NCBI GenBank assembly: GCA_938003765.1
Contig: CALKYE010000274.1
Location: forward strand, 5,156-69,155
DNA: 64,000 nucleotides
From: an uncultured Planctomycetia bacterium
GTDB lineage: Bacteria > Planctomycetota > UBA1135 > GCA-002686595
Direction: 5' to 3'
Shown: positions 47,322 through 56,638 of the stretch, piece by piece
How positions within the stretch are numbered: the first letter of the stretch is position 1
Layout: each line of letters starts with the position of its first letter
The notes under the pieces: generated by a model
Told to the model about the DNA's origin: nothing
The model's database searches: none
Seen by the model: only the letters and a program-made list of their open reading frames with translations
Position numbers and translations under genes: made by a program

Positions 47322-48494
47322 ATGCGTTCCATGTCGTTCACCGCGGTCTGCGTCGCGCTCGCGTCGCTCGGCGCGCGCGCCGAAGTGCTGTACACCGTCC
47401 AGGAGTCGACCGACTCGCTCGCCACGATCGACACCACGACGGGCTTCCTGCAAGTCATCGGTCCGCTCGGCTCGCCGTTCCAGTTCGGCGACCTGGCCTT
47501 CGATACGGCGCACGGGATCATGTACATGGTCGACGGCTGGGGTGGCGGCTCGGCGACGCCCAGTTCGCTGTACACCGTCGACCTCAACACGGGCGTGGCG
47601 ACCTTCGTGGGTTCGACCGGCGCGAGGAGCTTGTTCTCGCTGGTCTACGACCCGACCACCGACCGGCTGTACGCGGCGGTGTCGACGTCGAGTCCGACGG
47701 CGTTCTACTCGATCGATCGCGCGACCGGCGCGGCGACGCTGATCGGCGATCCGGTGGCGTACCTCGACGGCATGACGTTCGTCGGCTCGACGAATTCGAT
47801 CGTCGGCCTGTACGCCGGACCCGGTTCGCTCCACACCGTCTCGCCGACGACGGGGACGAGCACGCTGTTGAGCGCGGGCAGCGGCTTCGTGAACAACTGC
47901 GGCATCGCCTGGTCGTCCGCGTCCAACACGGTGTTCTCCATCGATTGGTCGGGAGAGCTGTACGCGTTCGACGTGGCGAACTCCTACGCGCGCACGACGC
48001 TCTTCAGCAGCTTGGGCCCCTGCGACGGACTGGCTGTGGCCGGACCGACCTGTCCCGCGCCGGTCGTCTACTGCACGGCCGGAACGACGAGCAGCGGTTG
48101 CGTGCCGGCGATCTCCGCCAGCGCGCCGCTGTCCGTCGCCGCGAGCTCGGGCACGGTGGTGAACGTGGCGAACGTCGAAGGTCAGCGCGCCGGCGCGCTC
48201 ATCTACGGCACGAATGGGGGCGTCGCGTTCCCCTGGGGCACGGGCAGCACGAGCTACTTCTGCGTCCGCGCGCCCGTGCAGCGCACGCTGCAGCAATTCT
48301 CCGGCGGCACGGTCGGGCAGTGCGACGGCGTGCTCAGCCTCGACCTGCGCGCGTTCCTGTTCGCCAACCCGCTCGCGCAGGGCAATCCGTTGGCCGTGGG
48401 CTCGCAGTTCAGCGTGCAGGGCTGGTTCCGTGATCCTCCGGCGCCGCGTTCGACCAACCTGTCGGACGCTGTCACGATCACGACCTGTCCCTAG
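47322..48494 (+). CDS. Secreted propeller protein with C-terminal surface module
   Basis: 390 residues from the ATG at 47322, with GAAGGAG 7 bases upstream. The signal peptide is about MRSMSFTAVCVALASLGARA. The N-terminal ~260 residues are DUF4394/NHL-like strands with repeated TVD-TG turns (LATIDTTTGFLQVIG, LYTVDLNTGVATFVG, FYSIDRATGAATLIG, LHTVSPTTGTSTLLS). The shared C-terminal module follows: YCTAGTTSSGCVPAI, NVEGQRAGALIYGTNG, YFCVRAPVQRTLQQFSGG, CDGVLSLDLRAF and GWFRDPPAPRSTNLSDAV. Its stop (TAG) overlaps the opposite gene's stop inside a CTAG palindrome. It is divergent from the sigma factor gene, which may control it (inference). Confidence 0.85.
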   Translation: MRSMSFTAVCVALASLGARAEVLYTVQESTDSLATIDTTTGFLQVIGPLGSPFQFGDLAFDTAHGIMYMVDGWGGGSATPSSLYTVDLNTGVATFVGSTGARSLFSLVYDPTTDRLYAAVSTSSPTAFYSIDRATGAATLIGDPVAYLDGMTFVGSTNSIVGLYAGPGSLHTVSPTTGTSTLLSAGSGFVNNCGIAWSSASNTVFSIDWSGELYAFDVANSYARTTLFSSLGPCDGLAVAGPTCPAPVVYCTAGTTSSGCVPAISASAPLSVAASSGTVVNVANVEGQRAGALIYGTNGGVAFPWGTGSTSYFCVRAPVQRTLQQFSGGTVGQCDGVLSLDLRAFLFANPLAQGNPLAVGSQFSVQGWFRDPPAPRSTNLSDAVTITTCP

Positions 48495-49783
48495 TCATGC
48501 TCTAGCTCCGCGCGCGGCGAGCCGATCGCCGCGCGCCGCTCTGCCAGCTGTTCCTGGCGACGCCACTGTCCGAACAGCACTCCCGCGCCCTCGAGCGACT
48601 CGATGCGCCGTCGTTGGCGGCCTTCGACGCGACCCGGGGCTGCGGAGCGGAGCGGGGTCCCCGGCAGCGGCATGAAGGTGTGCGCATGGATGCGCGCGCC
48701 GTGGCTCGCGAGCCGTTCGATCAGCTCGAGCGTGGCCCGCGCGTCCTCCGGCTCTTCGCCGGGCAAGCCCAGCAGGAAGTCGACGTTCGGCTCGAAGCCC
48801 GCGGCGCGGCACGCGAGCACGGCGCGTTCGATGCACTCCACGTCGTGACCGCGGTGCGTGGCGTCGAGCACGCGCTGACTTCCCGACTGGCCGCCGATCA
48901 CGAGGTTGTCGTTGTCGACGTAGCGGCGCAGCACGGCGAGCGCTCGCGGTGTGACGTGCTCGGGGCGCACCTCGCTCGGGAACGTGCCGAAGAACAGGCG
49001 CCGGTGCGGGCCGATGGCCTCGCGCACGCGCGCCAGGAGTTCTTCGATCGCGTCCAGCTCCACCGACTCGTCCCGCGAGCCGTACGACAGCGAGGTGGGC
49101 GAGATGAAGCGCACGTCGCGCAATCCGGCGCGCGCGAGTTCACCCGCCCAGTGCGCGACGTTCGCGCTCGAGCGATGGCGGAAGCGAGCTTTGGCGAGGA
49201 ACGGCGTCTGGCAGAAGCTGCAGGCGTAGATGCAGCCGCGCGTGATCTCGATGGCGCCGAAGCGGCGGCGCGCGGGATCGAAGGGCGCGAAGGAGTCGAG
49301 CTCGAGCACCGGCTGGCCGCGGCTCGTGCGCACGAGCGCGCCGTTCTCGAGGCGTGCGATGCCAGGCGTGGACTCGAGCGACGCGCCCTCGACGAGCGCG
49401 CGCGCCAGAGCCAGCGCGGTGTGCTCACCCTCGCCGACGGCCGCGAGATCGAAGCCTGCGCGCAGCACTTCGAGCGGCTCCGCCGTCGCGTGGACTCCGC
49501 CCGCGAGCGCGGCCCACGCGCCATCGACGTTCGCGCGCAGCCAGGCGAGCTCTTCGGCGCACGACTCGAAGCTGGCGCTGTAGAACGACCACGCGACGAG
49601 CGTTCGCTCTCCGCGCTCGAGCGCCGCTCGCGTCGCGTCGAGCAGCGCCTGCGGGCGGCGCGGGAACTCGAGGCGCAACTCGTCGCGCGTCTCGCTCGCA
49701 TCCCGCAGCGCGCCGGCGAGCACGTTGAAGGCGTAGCGGCCCGGATTGCGGTCGCTGAAGATCCACGTCGCGCGCACGCGCAC
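48491..49783 (-). CDS. B12-binding/radical SAM protein (MJ1487-like)
   Basis: 430 residues from a GTG at 49783 (GTG at 49777 is an alternative). The N-terminal half (about 1-160) resembles a B12-binding Rossmann fold (VAWSFYSASFESCAEELAWL, LAGGVHATAEPLEVLRAGFD, AVGEGEHTALALARALVEG), though the classic DxHxxG motif is absent. The radical SAM domain begins at about 175 with ITRGCIYACSFCQTPFL (C-x3-C-x2-C). The final part includes FLLGLPGEEPEDARATLELI. This layout fits the TIGR04013 family of unknown function. It does not obviously belong to the surface-protein set around it. Its 3' end overlaps the convergent propeller gene by 4 bases. Confidence 0.85.
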   Translation of the reverse strand: MRVRATWIFSDRNPGRYAFNVLAGALRDASETRDELRLEFPRRPQALLDATRAALERGERTLVAWSFYSASFESCAEELAWLRANVDGAWAALAGGVHATAEPLEVLRAGFDLAAVGEGEHTALALARALVEGASLESTPGIARLENGALVRTSRGQPVLELDSFAPFDPARRRFGAIEITRGCIYACSFCQTPFLAKARFRHRSSANVAHWAGELARAGLRDVRFISPTSLSYGSRDESVELDAIEELLARVREAIGPHRRLFFGTFPSEVRPEHVTPRALAVLRRYVDNDNLVIGGQSGSQRVLDATHRGHDVECIERAVLACRAAGFEPNVDFLLGLPGEEPEDARATLELIERLASHGARIHAHTFMPLPGTPLRSAAPGRVEGRQRRRIESLEGAGVLFGQWRRQEQLAERRAAIGSPRAELEHD

Positions 49784-49805
49784 GAGAGTAGCGCTCGCCA
49801 ACAAG

Positions 49806-49841
49806 CCGCGGGACGCCCCTCGCAAGAGGAGCGCCCCGCGG
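49806..49841 (-). terminator. Hairpin after the first Ca-repeat gene
   Basis: CCGCGGG pairs with CCCGCGG, and inner CGC/GCG and CCTC/GAGG pairs close a GCAA loop with two mismatches. It lies 28 bases past the stop of the gene at 49870 and before the radical SAM gene. Likely terminator. Confidence 0.6.
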
Positions 49842-49869
49842 TGCGAGTCGGCAAGTCGTGGAGGCGGCG

Positions 49870-51552
49870 CTACGGCGCCAGCGAGAACTGCAGCGCGTTG
49901 CTCAGGTGCGTCGTGGCCTTCCCGCACGGCGGATCGCGGAACCAACCCTGCGCCTGGAAGGTCTCGCCGGCGAACAGCGGCTGGCCGAGCGCCAGCGGGT
50001 GCGTGCTCATGAAGTTGTTGAAGTCCAGGCTCAACACTCCGTCGCACAGCGCGAACGTGCCGCCCGAGTTCTGCGCGCCGGTGCGCTGCGTCGGGGCCTT
50101 CACGCACAGCATGCTGCCGCCGCAGTTCCACGGCGACGCGAGCGGCCCGTTCACGCCGTAGAACATGATCCCGGCGCGCTGGCCGTCGACGTTGTTCACG
50201 TCGATCTGGAACGGGCACGACAGCGAAGCGCTCGCGACGCCCGCGCCCGAGATCGTCGGCATGCAGCCGCCGCTGGTCACGCCGGTGGGGCAGTAGGTCG
50301 AGGAGGCGAACTCACAGCCATCGGGCACGCCGTTGCCGTTGCAGTCGGGCGCCATCCCGGCGGCGATGTCGAGCGCGTCCTCCTGTCCGTTGCCGTTGCA
50401 GTCGAACAGCGGCTGGCGCAGCACGTCGAGCGCGTCGAGATCGTCCGGCGGCAGCACGCCGAAGCGCGCCGTCACCAGTCCGAGGTTCTCCGCTGCGATG
50501 AAGATGCCGGGGAACGGCGAGAGTCCGCCGACCACGGGCGGGATGAGGATGTCGCCGGGCTGGATCGGGAGGCCGAACACGCTGTCGGGCGAGCCGATCA
50601 CCGCGGAGCCGTTCGAGACCGAGAACAACACCATGTCGAAGGGCGCGGCCGGGGCCCACGCGTACGGACCGGGCGAGGGCTGGTAGCCGGCCACGCCGTT
50701 CTCGAACACCGCGAGCGCATCGAGGTCGTCGGTCACCGGCCCGAACAGATCGAGCCCGAGCACTCCCGGCGCAGCCCACACGAACGGACTGCCCAGGCCG
50801 CCGCTCGCGCCGAGGATCGCGCCTGGCCGCAGGCCGCCGAGCGCGCCGAAGCCGGCGCACGGCGCGAGGTTGCCGATCGAGAACAACACGGGCGCGAGCG
50901 CCGGGACCGGTCCGTTCTGAATGTCGAACGCGTCGAGGTTGTCGCCCGGGTCGACGCCCGGCGTGCACACGCCGTGCGGCTCGATCAAGCCGAGCGACGG
51001 ATAGCCCAACACTCCCGGCGAGGGCGCGCCATTGGCGTCGACCGCGAGCGTGTTTCCGCCCAGCGCCGGTCCGAGCGGTCCAGGCGGGAGCCCCAGGTCG
51101 ATGAACAGGTCGGCGGCGCCTTCCTGGATCGCGAGTTCGCTGTTCGCGTTCGGCGGAAACGGTCCGACGAGGCCGACCGACTCGCGCCGCACGCTGAACC
51201 ACACGCTGCCGCGCGGCATGCCCGGAATGGCGGGGCCGTCGGCGCCGTACGAGAGCGCGTCGACGTCGTAGAACGTCCCCAGCGGCGCGAGTCCGAGACC
51301 TCCTGGACCCGCGGGAATCACGACGCGCGGCGGCGGCAGCGGTCCGGCCGCGGGCGCGCCCATGCCGTTGCACACCGAGAGGATGTCGTCGGGGAAGATC
51401 GGCGCGCCCACGCTGCACGAAGGCGTGAGGAACGTCGGTCCCTTGGCGTCGATGCTGAACGTGGTTTGCGCACGGGCCGTGCTCGCGCACAGGGCGAGCG
51501 CCGCGAGCGCGACGGGATGCGAGGGTGAGCAGAGGCGCGTTCTGGTTGTCAT
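49870..51552 (-). CDS. Secreted Ca-repeat protein with C-terminal surface module
   Basis: 560 residues from the ATG at 51552, with signal peptide (PVALAALALCASTARAQ). The N-terminal ~400 residues are Gly/Pro-rich repeats with DDLDAL motifs (GDNLDAFDI, TDDLDALAVFENG, PDDLDALDVL). The late Ca-binding stretch DCNGNGQEDALDIAAG plus DCNGNGVPDGCE resembles thrombospondin type 3 or dockerin loops. The shared C-terminal module closes it (YCPTGVTSGGCMPTI, NVDGQRAGIMFYGVNG, LCVKAPTQRTGAQNSGG, FRDPPCGKATTHLSNALQF, SLAP). Its neighbour at 51715 is a close relative, with long stretches almost the same in protein and DNA. Confidence 0.85.
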   Translation of the reverse strand: MTTRTRLCSPSHPVALAALALCASTARAQTTFSIDAKGPTFLTPSCSVGAPIFPDDILSVCNGMGAPAAGPLPPPRVVIPAGPGGLGLAPLGTFYDVDALSYGADGPAIPGMPRGSVWFSVRRESVGLVGPFPPNANSELAIQEGAADLFIDLGLPPGPLGPALGGNTLAVDANGAPSPGVLGYPSLGLIEPHGVCTPGVDPGDNLDAFDIQNGPVPALAPVLFSIGNLAPCAGFGALGGLRPGAILGASGGLGSPFVWAAPGVLGLDLFGPVTDDLDALAVFENGVAGYQPSPGPYAWAPAAPFDMVLFSVSNGSAVIGSPDSVFGLPIQPGDILIPPVVGGLSPFPGIFIAAENLGLVTARFGVLPPDDLDALDVLRQPLFDCNGNGQEDALDIAAGMAPDCNGNGVPDGCEFASSTYCPTGVTSGGCMPTISGAGVASASLSCPFQIDVNNVDGQRAGIMFYGVNGPLASPWNCGGSMLCVKAPTQRTGAQNSGGTFALCDGVLSLDFNNFMSTHPLALGQPLFAGETFQAQGWFRDPPCGKATTHLSNALQFSLAP

Positions 51553-51714
51553 GGCGATACGGACTCCTGATCCGAAGGAAGCCGTTCGCGACGGGGCGAG
51601 GGTTCGCGGCGAGGACGCGAGCGGCCGCGGGCGAAGTGCGGCGCGCCGCGGGCCACTGGACAAGAAACTCGCGACGAAGTGGAGAAGTTGCGGCTCACTC
51701 GCCGTGTCGAGCCG

Positions 51715-53442
51715 CTACGGAGCGAGCGTGAAGCGCAGCGCGTTGCTCATGTTGGTGGTCTTGGGCGACGGAGGATCGCGGAACCAGGCCTGCGCGAAGA
51801 ACACCTCGCCCGCGAAGAGCGGCTGGCCGAGCGCCAGCGGGTTCGAGCTCATGTAGAGGTTGAAGTCGAGCGCGAACGATCCGTTGCACGCGCCGGCGGC
51901 TCCGCCCGAGTTCTGCGCGCCGGTGCGCTGCGTCGGCGCCTTCACGCACAGAAAGCCCGTGCCCCACGGCGAGGCCAGCGGCCCGCTCACTCCGTAGAAG
52001 ACGATGCCGAGCTTCTGGCCTTCGAGCGCCGAGACGCCGATCGTGAACGGGCACGCCAGCGAAGCGCTCGGAGTTCCGGCGCCGCTGATCGAGGGCGCGC
52101 AGCCGTTGGTGGTGGTCGAACTCGTGCAGTAGCTCGCGACCGAGCTCTCGCAGCGGTCGAGCACTCCATTGCCGTTGCAGTCCGCTCCGACGAGCTGGCA
52201 CGCGTCGAGCACACCGTCGCCGTCACAGTCGCCGCCCGTCGCTCGCTCGAGCGCGTCCTCGACACCGTTGGCGTTGCAGTCGATCACCGCCGTGCGTGTG
52301 AGGTCGAGCGCATCGAGTTCGTCGTCGAACGCCGCGCCGCCGCGCACCGTCGCGAGGCCCAGGTTCTCGGCCGCGATGAAGATGCCCGGGAACGGCGATA
52401 GCCCGCCCGCGACTGGCGGGACGAGGATGTCGCCGGCCGCGATCGGCAGACCGAAGATGCTGTCGGGCGAGCCGATCACCGCCGAGGTCCCCGTCACCGA
52501 GAACAGCACCATGTCGAACGGCGCCAGCGGCGCCCACGCGTACGGACCGGGCGAAGGCTGATACCCGGCTGCGCCGTTCTCGAACACGACCAGCGCGTCG
52601 AGGTCGTCGGTGAACGGACCGAACCGATCGAGCCCGAGCGCGGGCGGCGGCGCGTAGACGACGAGCGGGCCTCCTGCGCCGAACACGTTGACGATCGCGC
52701 CTGGCGGCACGCCGTTGAACGGCGCCGAGGCCGTGCGCGGGAAGCCGCACAGATCGAGGCCCGCGCCCTCCAGCGAGAAGTAGATCGGTCCCGCGAGCGG
52801 ACCGTCGACGTCGAGGGCGTCGAGGTTGTCGCCCGTGGACACGAGCGGGCCGCACGGCGGGCCCTGGGGCTCGAGCAGTCCGAGCGCATCCGCAACCGGC
52901 GGCGCTCCGTCGCCGTCGACCATGCGCGTGTTCCCGGCGAGCGCCACCGTCGGCGGAAGCGGACCGGACGGCAGCCCCAGGTCGATGAACACGTCGGCGG
53001 GAGCATCGAACGCGGCCGCTTGCGTGGCGACGTTCGGCGCCACGGGCGACGGACGTCCGACCGCAGTGCGACCCACGGAGAACTTGATGCTCCCCGGCGG
53101 CAGCACCGGCGTGCACGGGCCGTCGATGCCGTAGCTCAGCGCGTCGACCTCGTCCGCGCACGGAATCCCAGGCGGCGCGCAAGCCGCTCCGCCGGGCAGG
53201 CCCAGGCCGATCGGCGACGGCCCGTGCGGAATGAGGATCACCGGCTGCGGCAGCGGACCGGGCGCGGGGAAGAAGGTCGCGGGCGCGAGGATGTCGCCCT
53301 CGGTGATGGGGATGCCAGCGAACAGGCCCTTGGTGGGGCTGCGGTAGTCGATCGAGAAGGTGGACTGCGCGCGCGCGGTCGCGCAGCACACGACGAGCGC
53401 AGCGCTGGCGGCGATGGTTCGCGGATCGATCGGCGAGGGCAT
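51715..53442 (-). CDS. Paralog of the preceding Ca-repeat secreted protein
   Basis: 575 residues from the ATG at 53442, with signal peptide (TIAASAALVVCCATARAQ). Same order as the neighbour: DILAPATFF, VDALSYGIDGP, GDNLDALDVDGP, TDDLDALVVFENGAAGYQ, DELDALDLTRTAV, then DCNANGVEDALERATGGDCD and DCNGNGVLDRCE loops. The C-terminal module is complete (YCTSSTTTNGCAPSI, ALEGQKLGIVFYGVSG, FLCVKAPTQRTGAQNSGG, FRDPPSPKTTNMSNALRF, TLAP). Compared with 49870, it has an extra Ca loop and a longer N-terminus. The pair looks like a recent duplication; the promoter region at 53443-53984 is shared with the divergent gene. Confidence 0.85.
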   Translation of the reverse strand: MPSPIDPRTIAASAALVVCCATARAQSTFSIDYRSPTKGLFAGIPITEGDILAPATFFPAPGPLPQPVILIPHGPSPIGLGLPGGAACAPPGIPCADEVDALSYGIDGPCTPVLPPGSIKFSVGRTAVGRPSPVAPNVATQAAAFDAPADVFIDLGLPSGPLPPTVALAGNTRMVDGDGAPPVADALGLLEPQGPPCGPLVSTGDNLDALDVDGPLAGPIYFSLEGAGLDLCGFPRTASAPFNGVPPGAIVNVFGAGGPLVVYAPPPALGLDRFGPFTDDLDALVVFENGAAGYQPSPGPYAWAPLAPFDMVLFSVTGTSAVIGSPDSIFGLPIAAGDILVPPVAGGLSPFPGIFIAAENLGLATVRGGAAFDDELDALDLTRTAVIDCNANGVEDALERATGGDCDGDGVLDACQLVGADCNGNGVLDRCESSVASYCTSSTTTNGCAPSISGAGTPSASLACPFTIGVSALEGQKLGIVFYGVSGPLASPWGTGFLCVKAPTQRTGAQNSGGAAGACNGSFALDFNLYMSSNPLALGQPLFAGEVFFAQAWFRDPPSPKTTNMSNALRFTLAP

Positions 53443-53984
53443 GGACGAGGCTCCGTTCAGCGCGGGACGGCGGTGGGATCCGTGGGGGACGCAGAGCTGA
53501 CGCCGCGGGCAGCTCGCGGGACCAAGTGCGCCGGCGCTCGTGCGTGTGGACATCAATTGCGCTGCGATGCGCTGCGCTCGCCGCCGCAGCGGTTCCGATC
53601 ACCCGCAAAGCAGCCCGCGCGTGTCGTGGCGCCGGGGCCGACGTCGCCGACGTCGCCGACTCGCGCCGCGAGCGCGCAGAGCAACGCCTCAGCGCGGGTG
53701 CGTCGTGACTTCGCCACCGGACGCGCCGCAAGCGCCGCCACGCGCTGAACGGCACGCCCGAGAACGTTGCGCCGCCTCGACCGAGTCGCTGCGTCGCGCA
53801 TTCGGGAATCCAAGTTGCCGCAGCTTGCGGTCGACCGTGCGCGCTCGGTTCGACGTCAACGAGCGAGCACTGCGCCTACCCACGATCCACTCGACGCGGC
53901 AACGGACATCCGGTCCGACTCTCGCGGTGCTGTGCGACCGGAGTCGAGCTCGACGGGACGTTTCGTCTCCCGCCCTTCATCGCC
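53443..53984. other. 542-base divergent region with no gene
   Basis: Lies between two divergent secreted-protein genes, so it should hold both promoters. It includes a short direct repeat of GACGTCGCC (around 53640-53660). The frames crossing it (such as 53540-54307) are Arg/Ser-rich without signal peptide or motif, so I left them out. No operator or riboswitch is recognised. Confidence 0.4.
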
Positions 53985-56525
53985 ATGCACACCACTCACA
54001 GATCCAAACTCCTCGTTCTGCTCGCTCTCTCCGCTCCGCTCCAGGCGCAGAACCTGCTCGCCACCGAGTTCGAGCTCAAGGACGGCGCCATTCAGGACAC
54101 CGCCGCCCACCACGACGCGACGAGCGGTCCGTCGAACAAGCGCATCTGGCTCGCGCAAGGTCGCGTTCGCGCCGCGCTCGACCTGCAAGCTGCGCAGCGG
54201 ATGGCGGGCGAGGACCGCTACTTCGACGGCGTTGCGCCGCAGCTCCTGCCGACCACTCCGGGCGCGACCTCCGGATGGGAGAAGGTGTTGCAGGTCGAAC
54301 TCGATGAAGCCAACGCGAAGCTCTACACGCTGACCGAGACGACGCTGTATCGCGAGGATGTCTCCAATCCGTCCGCGCCCGTGTTCGAGGCCGCGCTCAG
54401 CCTCGCCAGCCTCCCCGCTGGCAGCGGCGACGGCGAGTGCCTGCGCGTGTGGTCCGCAACGCAGACGGTGGTGCTGCTCACGCACACCAACATCGTGACG
54501 CTCTCGAGCAACACCTCGGGTCTGAGCGTGCTCGGATCGACGCAGCAGTCGCTTCCCTTCGTCGACTCGCTGGTCCCCGGCAGTCCCAACTCCATCACTC
54601 CCAGTCAGGTCACCAGGCTCGCGCGCATGCAGTTGGCCCAGGACGTCGACGGGCGCGTGATCGCGTACGTCATCGGGCAGGCGGCGGGCTACGGTCTGAT
54701 CCGACCGGGCCCCGGCGTGCTGGTCCTCGCGGACTTGGGACTCGCGAGCGGGTTCACGACTCCGACCTTCGACAACGTCCCCAACCCGCTGCTCGAAGGC
54801 TTCGTGTTCTTCGACCCGGCGCGGCTGCCCGGCGCCGCGGCGCCGTACTCGGACTGGGGCGCGCGAGACGTGGCCGTCGTGCCCGAGATCGTCGCAGGGG
54901 TTCCGCAGCAGAGCGTGTTCCTGGCGTGCGGCAAGCTGGCGCAGATCCAGCGGCTCGACGCCACGTCCGCCTGGACCAATGGAATGAACCAACTCACGCC
55001 GCAGTTGAACGTCGACCTCGCGGGGCACGATGTGCAGCGCGTCGTGGCGCATCCGCTCGACAGCGGCAAGCTGCTCGCGACGACGCTGTACGGCGAGTTG
55101 TGGCTCGTCGACCGCGCCACCGGCCAGAAGCACGGCTCCGCTCCGGAGATCTTCCGCGGCGTGTTCGGCGACGTGGAACCCGTGGTGCGCACCGGCGCGC
55201 AACCGACGCACTGGTCGAGCTCCTCCGATGGTGACTACCAGTTGAAGGTCACCGACGTGACGCAGCCCTCCAGCTCCGGCGCGCCGTTGACACAGGTGCT
55301 CGAACGCTTCTGGCCCTTCGCGTCGGACGGCGGCGTCTACATCTCCGACTACGACTCGATCTACCTGATGACGTTCGGGAGTCTCGTGCGCTACCAGCGG
55401 CAGGGCGCCGACTGGGTCCCCGATCTCTCGTCGGTCCAGCCTGCGAACGTCGGACTCGGCGTCAACACGCCCGGCGCCACGGAGCACATCTTCCTGATGC
55501 GCGACGTCGACTACCCCGGCGACCATCGGCTCTACGTCGCGACGGCGCGCGGCGGCTTCTGCGAGTTCAAGGTCGACCCGTTCACCTACAACCCCCTGCC
55601 GCCGTCCGCGGTCGACGGGCCCGCGCTGAGCTCGATCTCCTCGAGCTGGATCGACGGTGAGCCGTCGTTCGGGAACGACGTCACGGCCGTGCGCATCGCC
55701 GGCACGCTGTGGGTGCTGACGGATCTGGCCTTGCTGCGTTCGCCCGCTTCCGAAGCGGTGCTCATCGCGCACCGGCGCAACGCGTCGGGGGTCTGGGAGC
55801 GAGTGGCCTGGGCGGTGTTCCCGACGGCGACCACGGGAGCGCTGTTCGCCAACACCGATGTGATCCACGTCACGAACGACACGACGCCCCTGGCCTTCGT
55901 CAACCATCCGCAGGGCTTCGTGTCGATCCCGCTCTCCACGCTGGCGAACTCGACGCCTTCGATCTCCTTCGCGGACTCGGTCGACACCTACCTCGGCGGC
56001 GCCGGCTTCAAGCTCTGCAAGGGCATCGCCAGTCGCCGCAATCGCGTGTTCGTCTGCCTGAGCTCTCCGGGCGCGAGCGGCGCGGCGGTCAATTCGCAGG
56101 TGAGCATGTACTCCTATTCGGCGAGCACGGGCATGGTCGGTCCTCTGCTGCAGGCGCTCACCGACAGGGACCTCTACTGCCAGTCGAACGGCGCCATCGG
56201 CGCGACGAACATCACGTCGCCGCCGGTGACGTGCGCGCCGACCACCGCGCCCGTGGCGACGTTCGGGCGGAGTTTCCGCGCTCGGTTCCACGCGCAGACC
56301 TCGACGTGCGGAGCGCTGTATGTGTGCGCCGAACCCCTGCTCCTGGAGCTCGGCTACAACACCACCGCGGATGCGCTGAGCTACGCCGGTCACTGGGTGG
56401 GCGACTACGCGGGGGCGATCCAGGACGCCAATCGCTACGACTTCGGCTCGGGGCTGCGGCTGCTGGTCGTCAAGGACACGGAGTCCTTCGCACTGGTGAC
56501 GCCCACGACGCTCTCGTGCCCGTGA
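53985..56525 (+). CDS. Large secreted protein of unknown function, propeller-like
   Basis: 846 residues with signal peptide MHTTHRSKLLVLLALSAPLQ. Strand-rich, with repeated short segments suggesting one or two beta-propellers: LYTLTETTLYREDVSNPSAP, DSGKLLATTLYGELWLVDRA, DHRLYVATARGGFCEF, RIAGTLWVLTDLALLRSPAS and RNRVFVCLSSPG. Six Cys in the last 160 residues may form disulfides. It does not carry the shared C-terminal module of its neighbours, although it ends near a similar Ser-Cys-Pro. No catalytic motif is recognised. Convergent with the ABC operon; a terminator hairpin lies between. Confidence 0.7.
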   Translation: MHTTHRSKLLVLLALSAPLQAQNLLATEFELKDGAIQDTAAHHDATSGPSNKRIWLAQGRVRAALDLQAAQRMAGEDRYFDGVAPQLLPTTPGATSGWEKVLQVELDEANAKLYTLTETTLYREDVSNPSAPVFEAALSLASLPAGSGDGECLRVWSATQTVVLLTHTNIVTLSSNTSGLSVLGSTQQSLPFVDSLVPGSPNSITPSQVTRLARMQLAQDVDGRVIAYVIGQAAGYGLIRPGPGVLVLADLGLASGFTTPTFDNVPNPLLEGFVFFDPARLPGAAAPYSDWGARDVAVVPEIVAGVPQQSVFLACGKLAQIQRLDATSAWTNGMNQLTPQLNVDLAGHDVQRVVAHPLDSGKLLATTLYGELWLVDRATGQKHGSAPEIFRGVFGDVEPVVRTGAQPTHWSSSSDGDYQLKVTDVTQPSSSGAPLTQVLERFWPFASDGGVYISDYDSIYLMTFGSLVRYQRQGADWVPDLSSVQPANVGLGVNTPGATEHIFLMRDVDYPGDHRLYVATARGGFCEFKVDPFTYNPLPPSAVDGPALSSISSSWIDGEPSFGNDVTAVRIAGTLWVLTDLALLRSPASEAVLIAHRRNASGVWERVAWAVFPTATTGALFANTDVIHVTNDTTPLAFVNHPQGFVSIPLSTLANSTPSISFADSVDTYLGGAGFKLCKGIASRRNRVFVCLSSPGASGAAVNSQVSMYSYSASTGMVGPLLQALTDRDLYCQSNGAIGATNITSPPVTCAPTTAPVATFGRSFRARFHAQTSTCGALYVCAEPLLLELGYNTTADALSYAGHWVGDYAGAIQDANRYDFGSGLRLLVVKDTESFALVTPTTLSCP

Positions 56526-56561
56526 GCGCGCCGCAGTCCGACTCGCTCTGAGTTCATCGCA

Positions 56562-56599
56562 CCGACGCGACCTCGCTCTGCCCAGCGCGGTCGCGTCGG
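56562..56599. terminator. Bidirectional terminator hairpin
   Basis: A perfect 11-bp inverted repeat (CCGACGCGACC / GGTCGCGTCGG) with a 16-base loop lies between two convergent genes (stops at 56525 and 56639), so it could end both transcripts. No long T-run on either side. Confidence 0.65.
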
Positions 56600-56638
56600 C
56601 TCTCACTAGGCCGAAACGCGCCCGACCGCGTGGGCCGT

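Noticed and set aside
53540..54307. Frame running through the divergent region into the large secreted gene
   Set aside because: Arg/Ser-rich, antisense-like composition, no ribosome-binding site; overlaps the start of a gene with a clear signal peptide.
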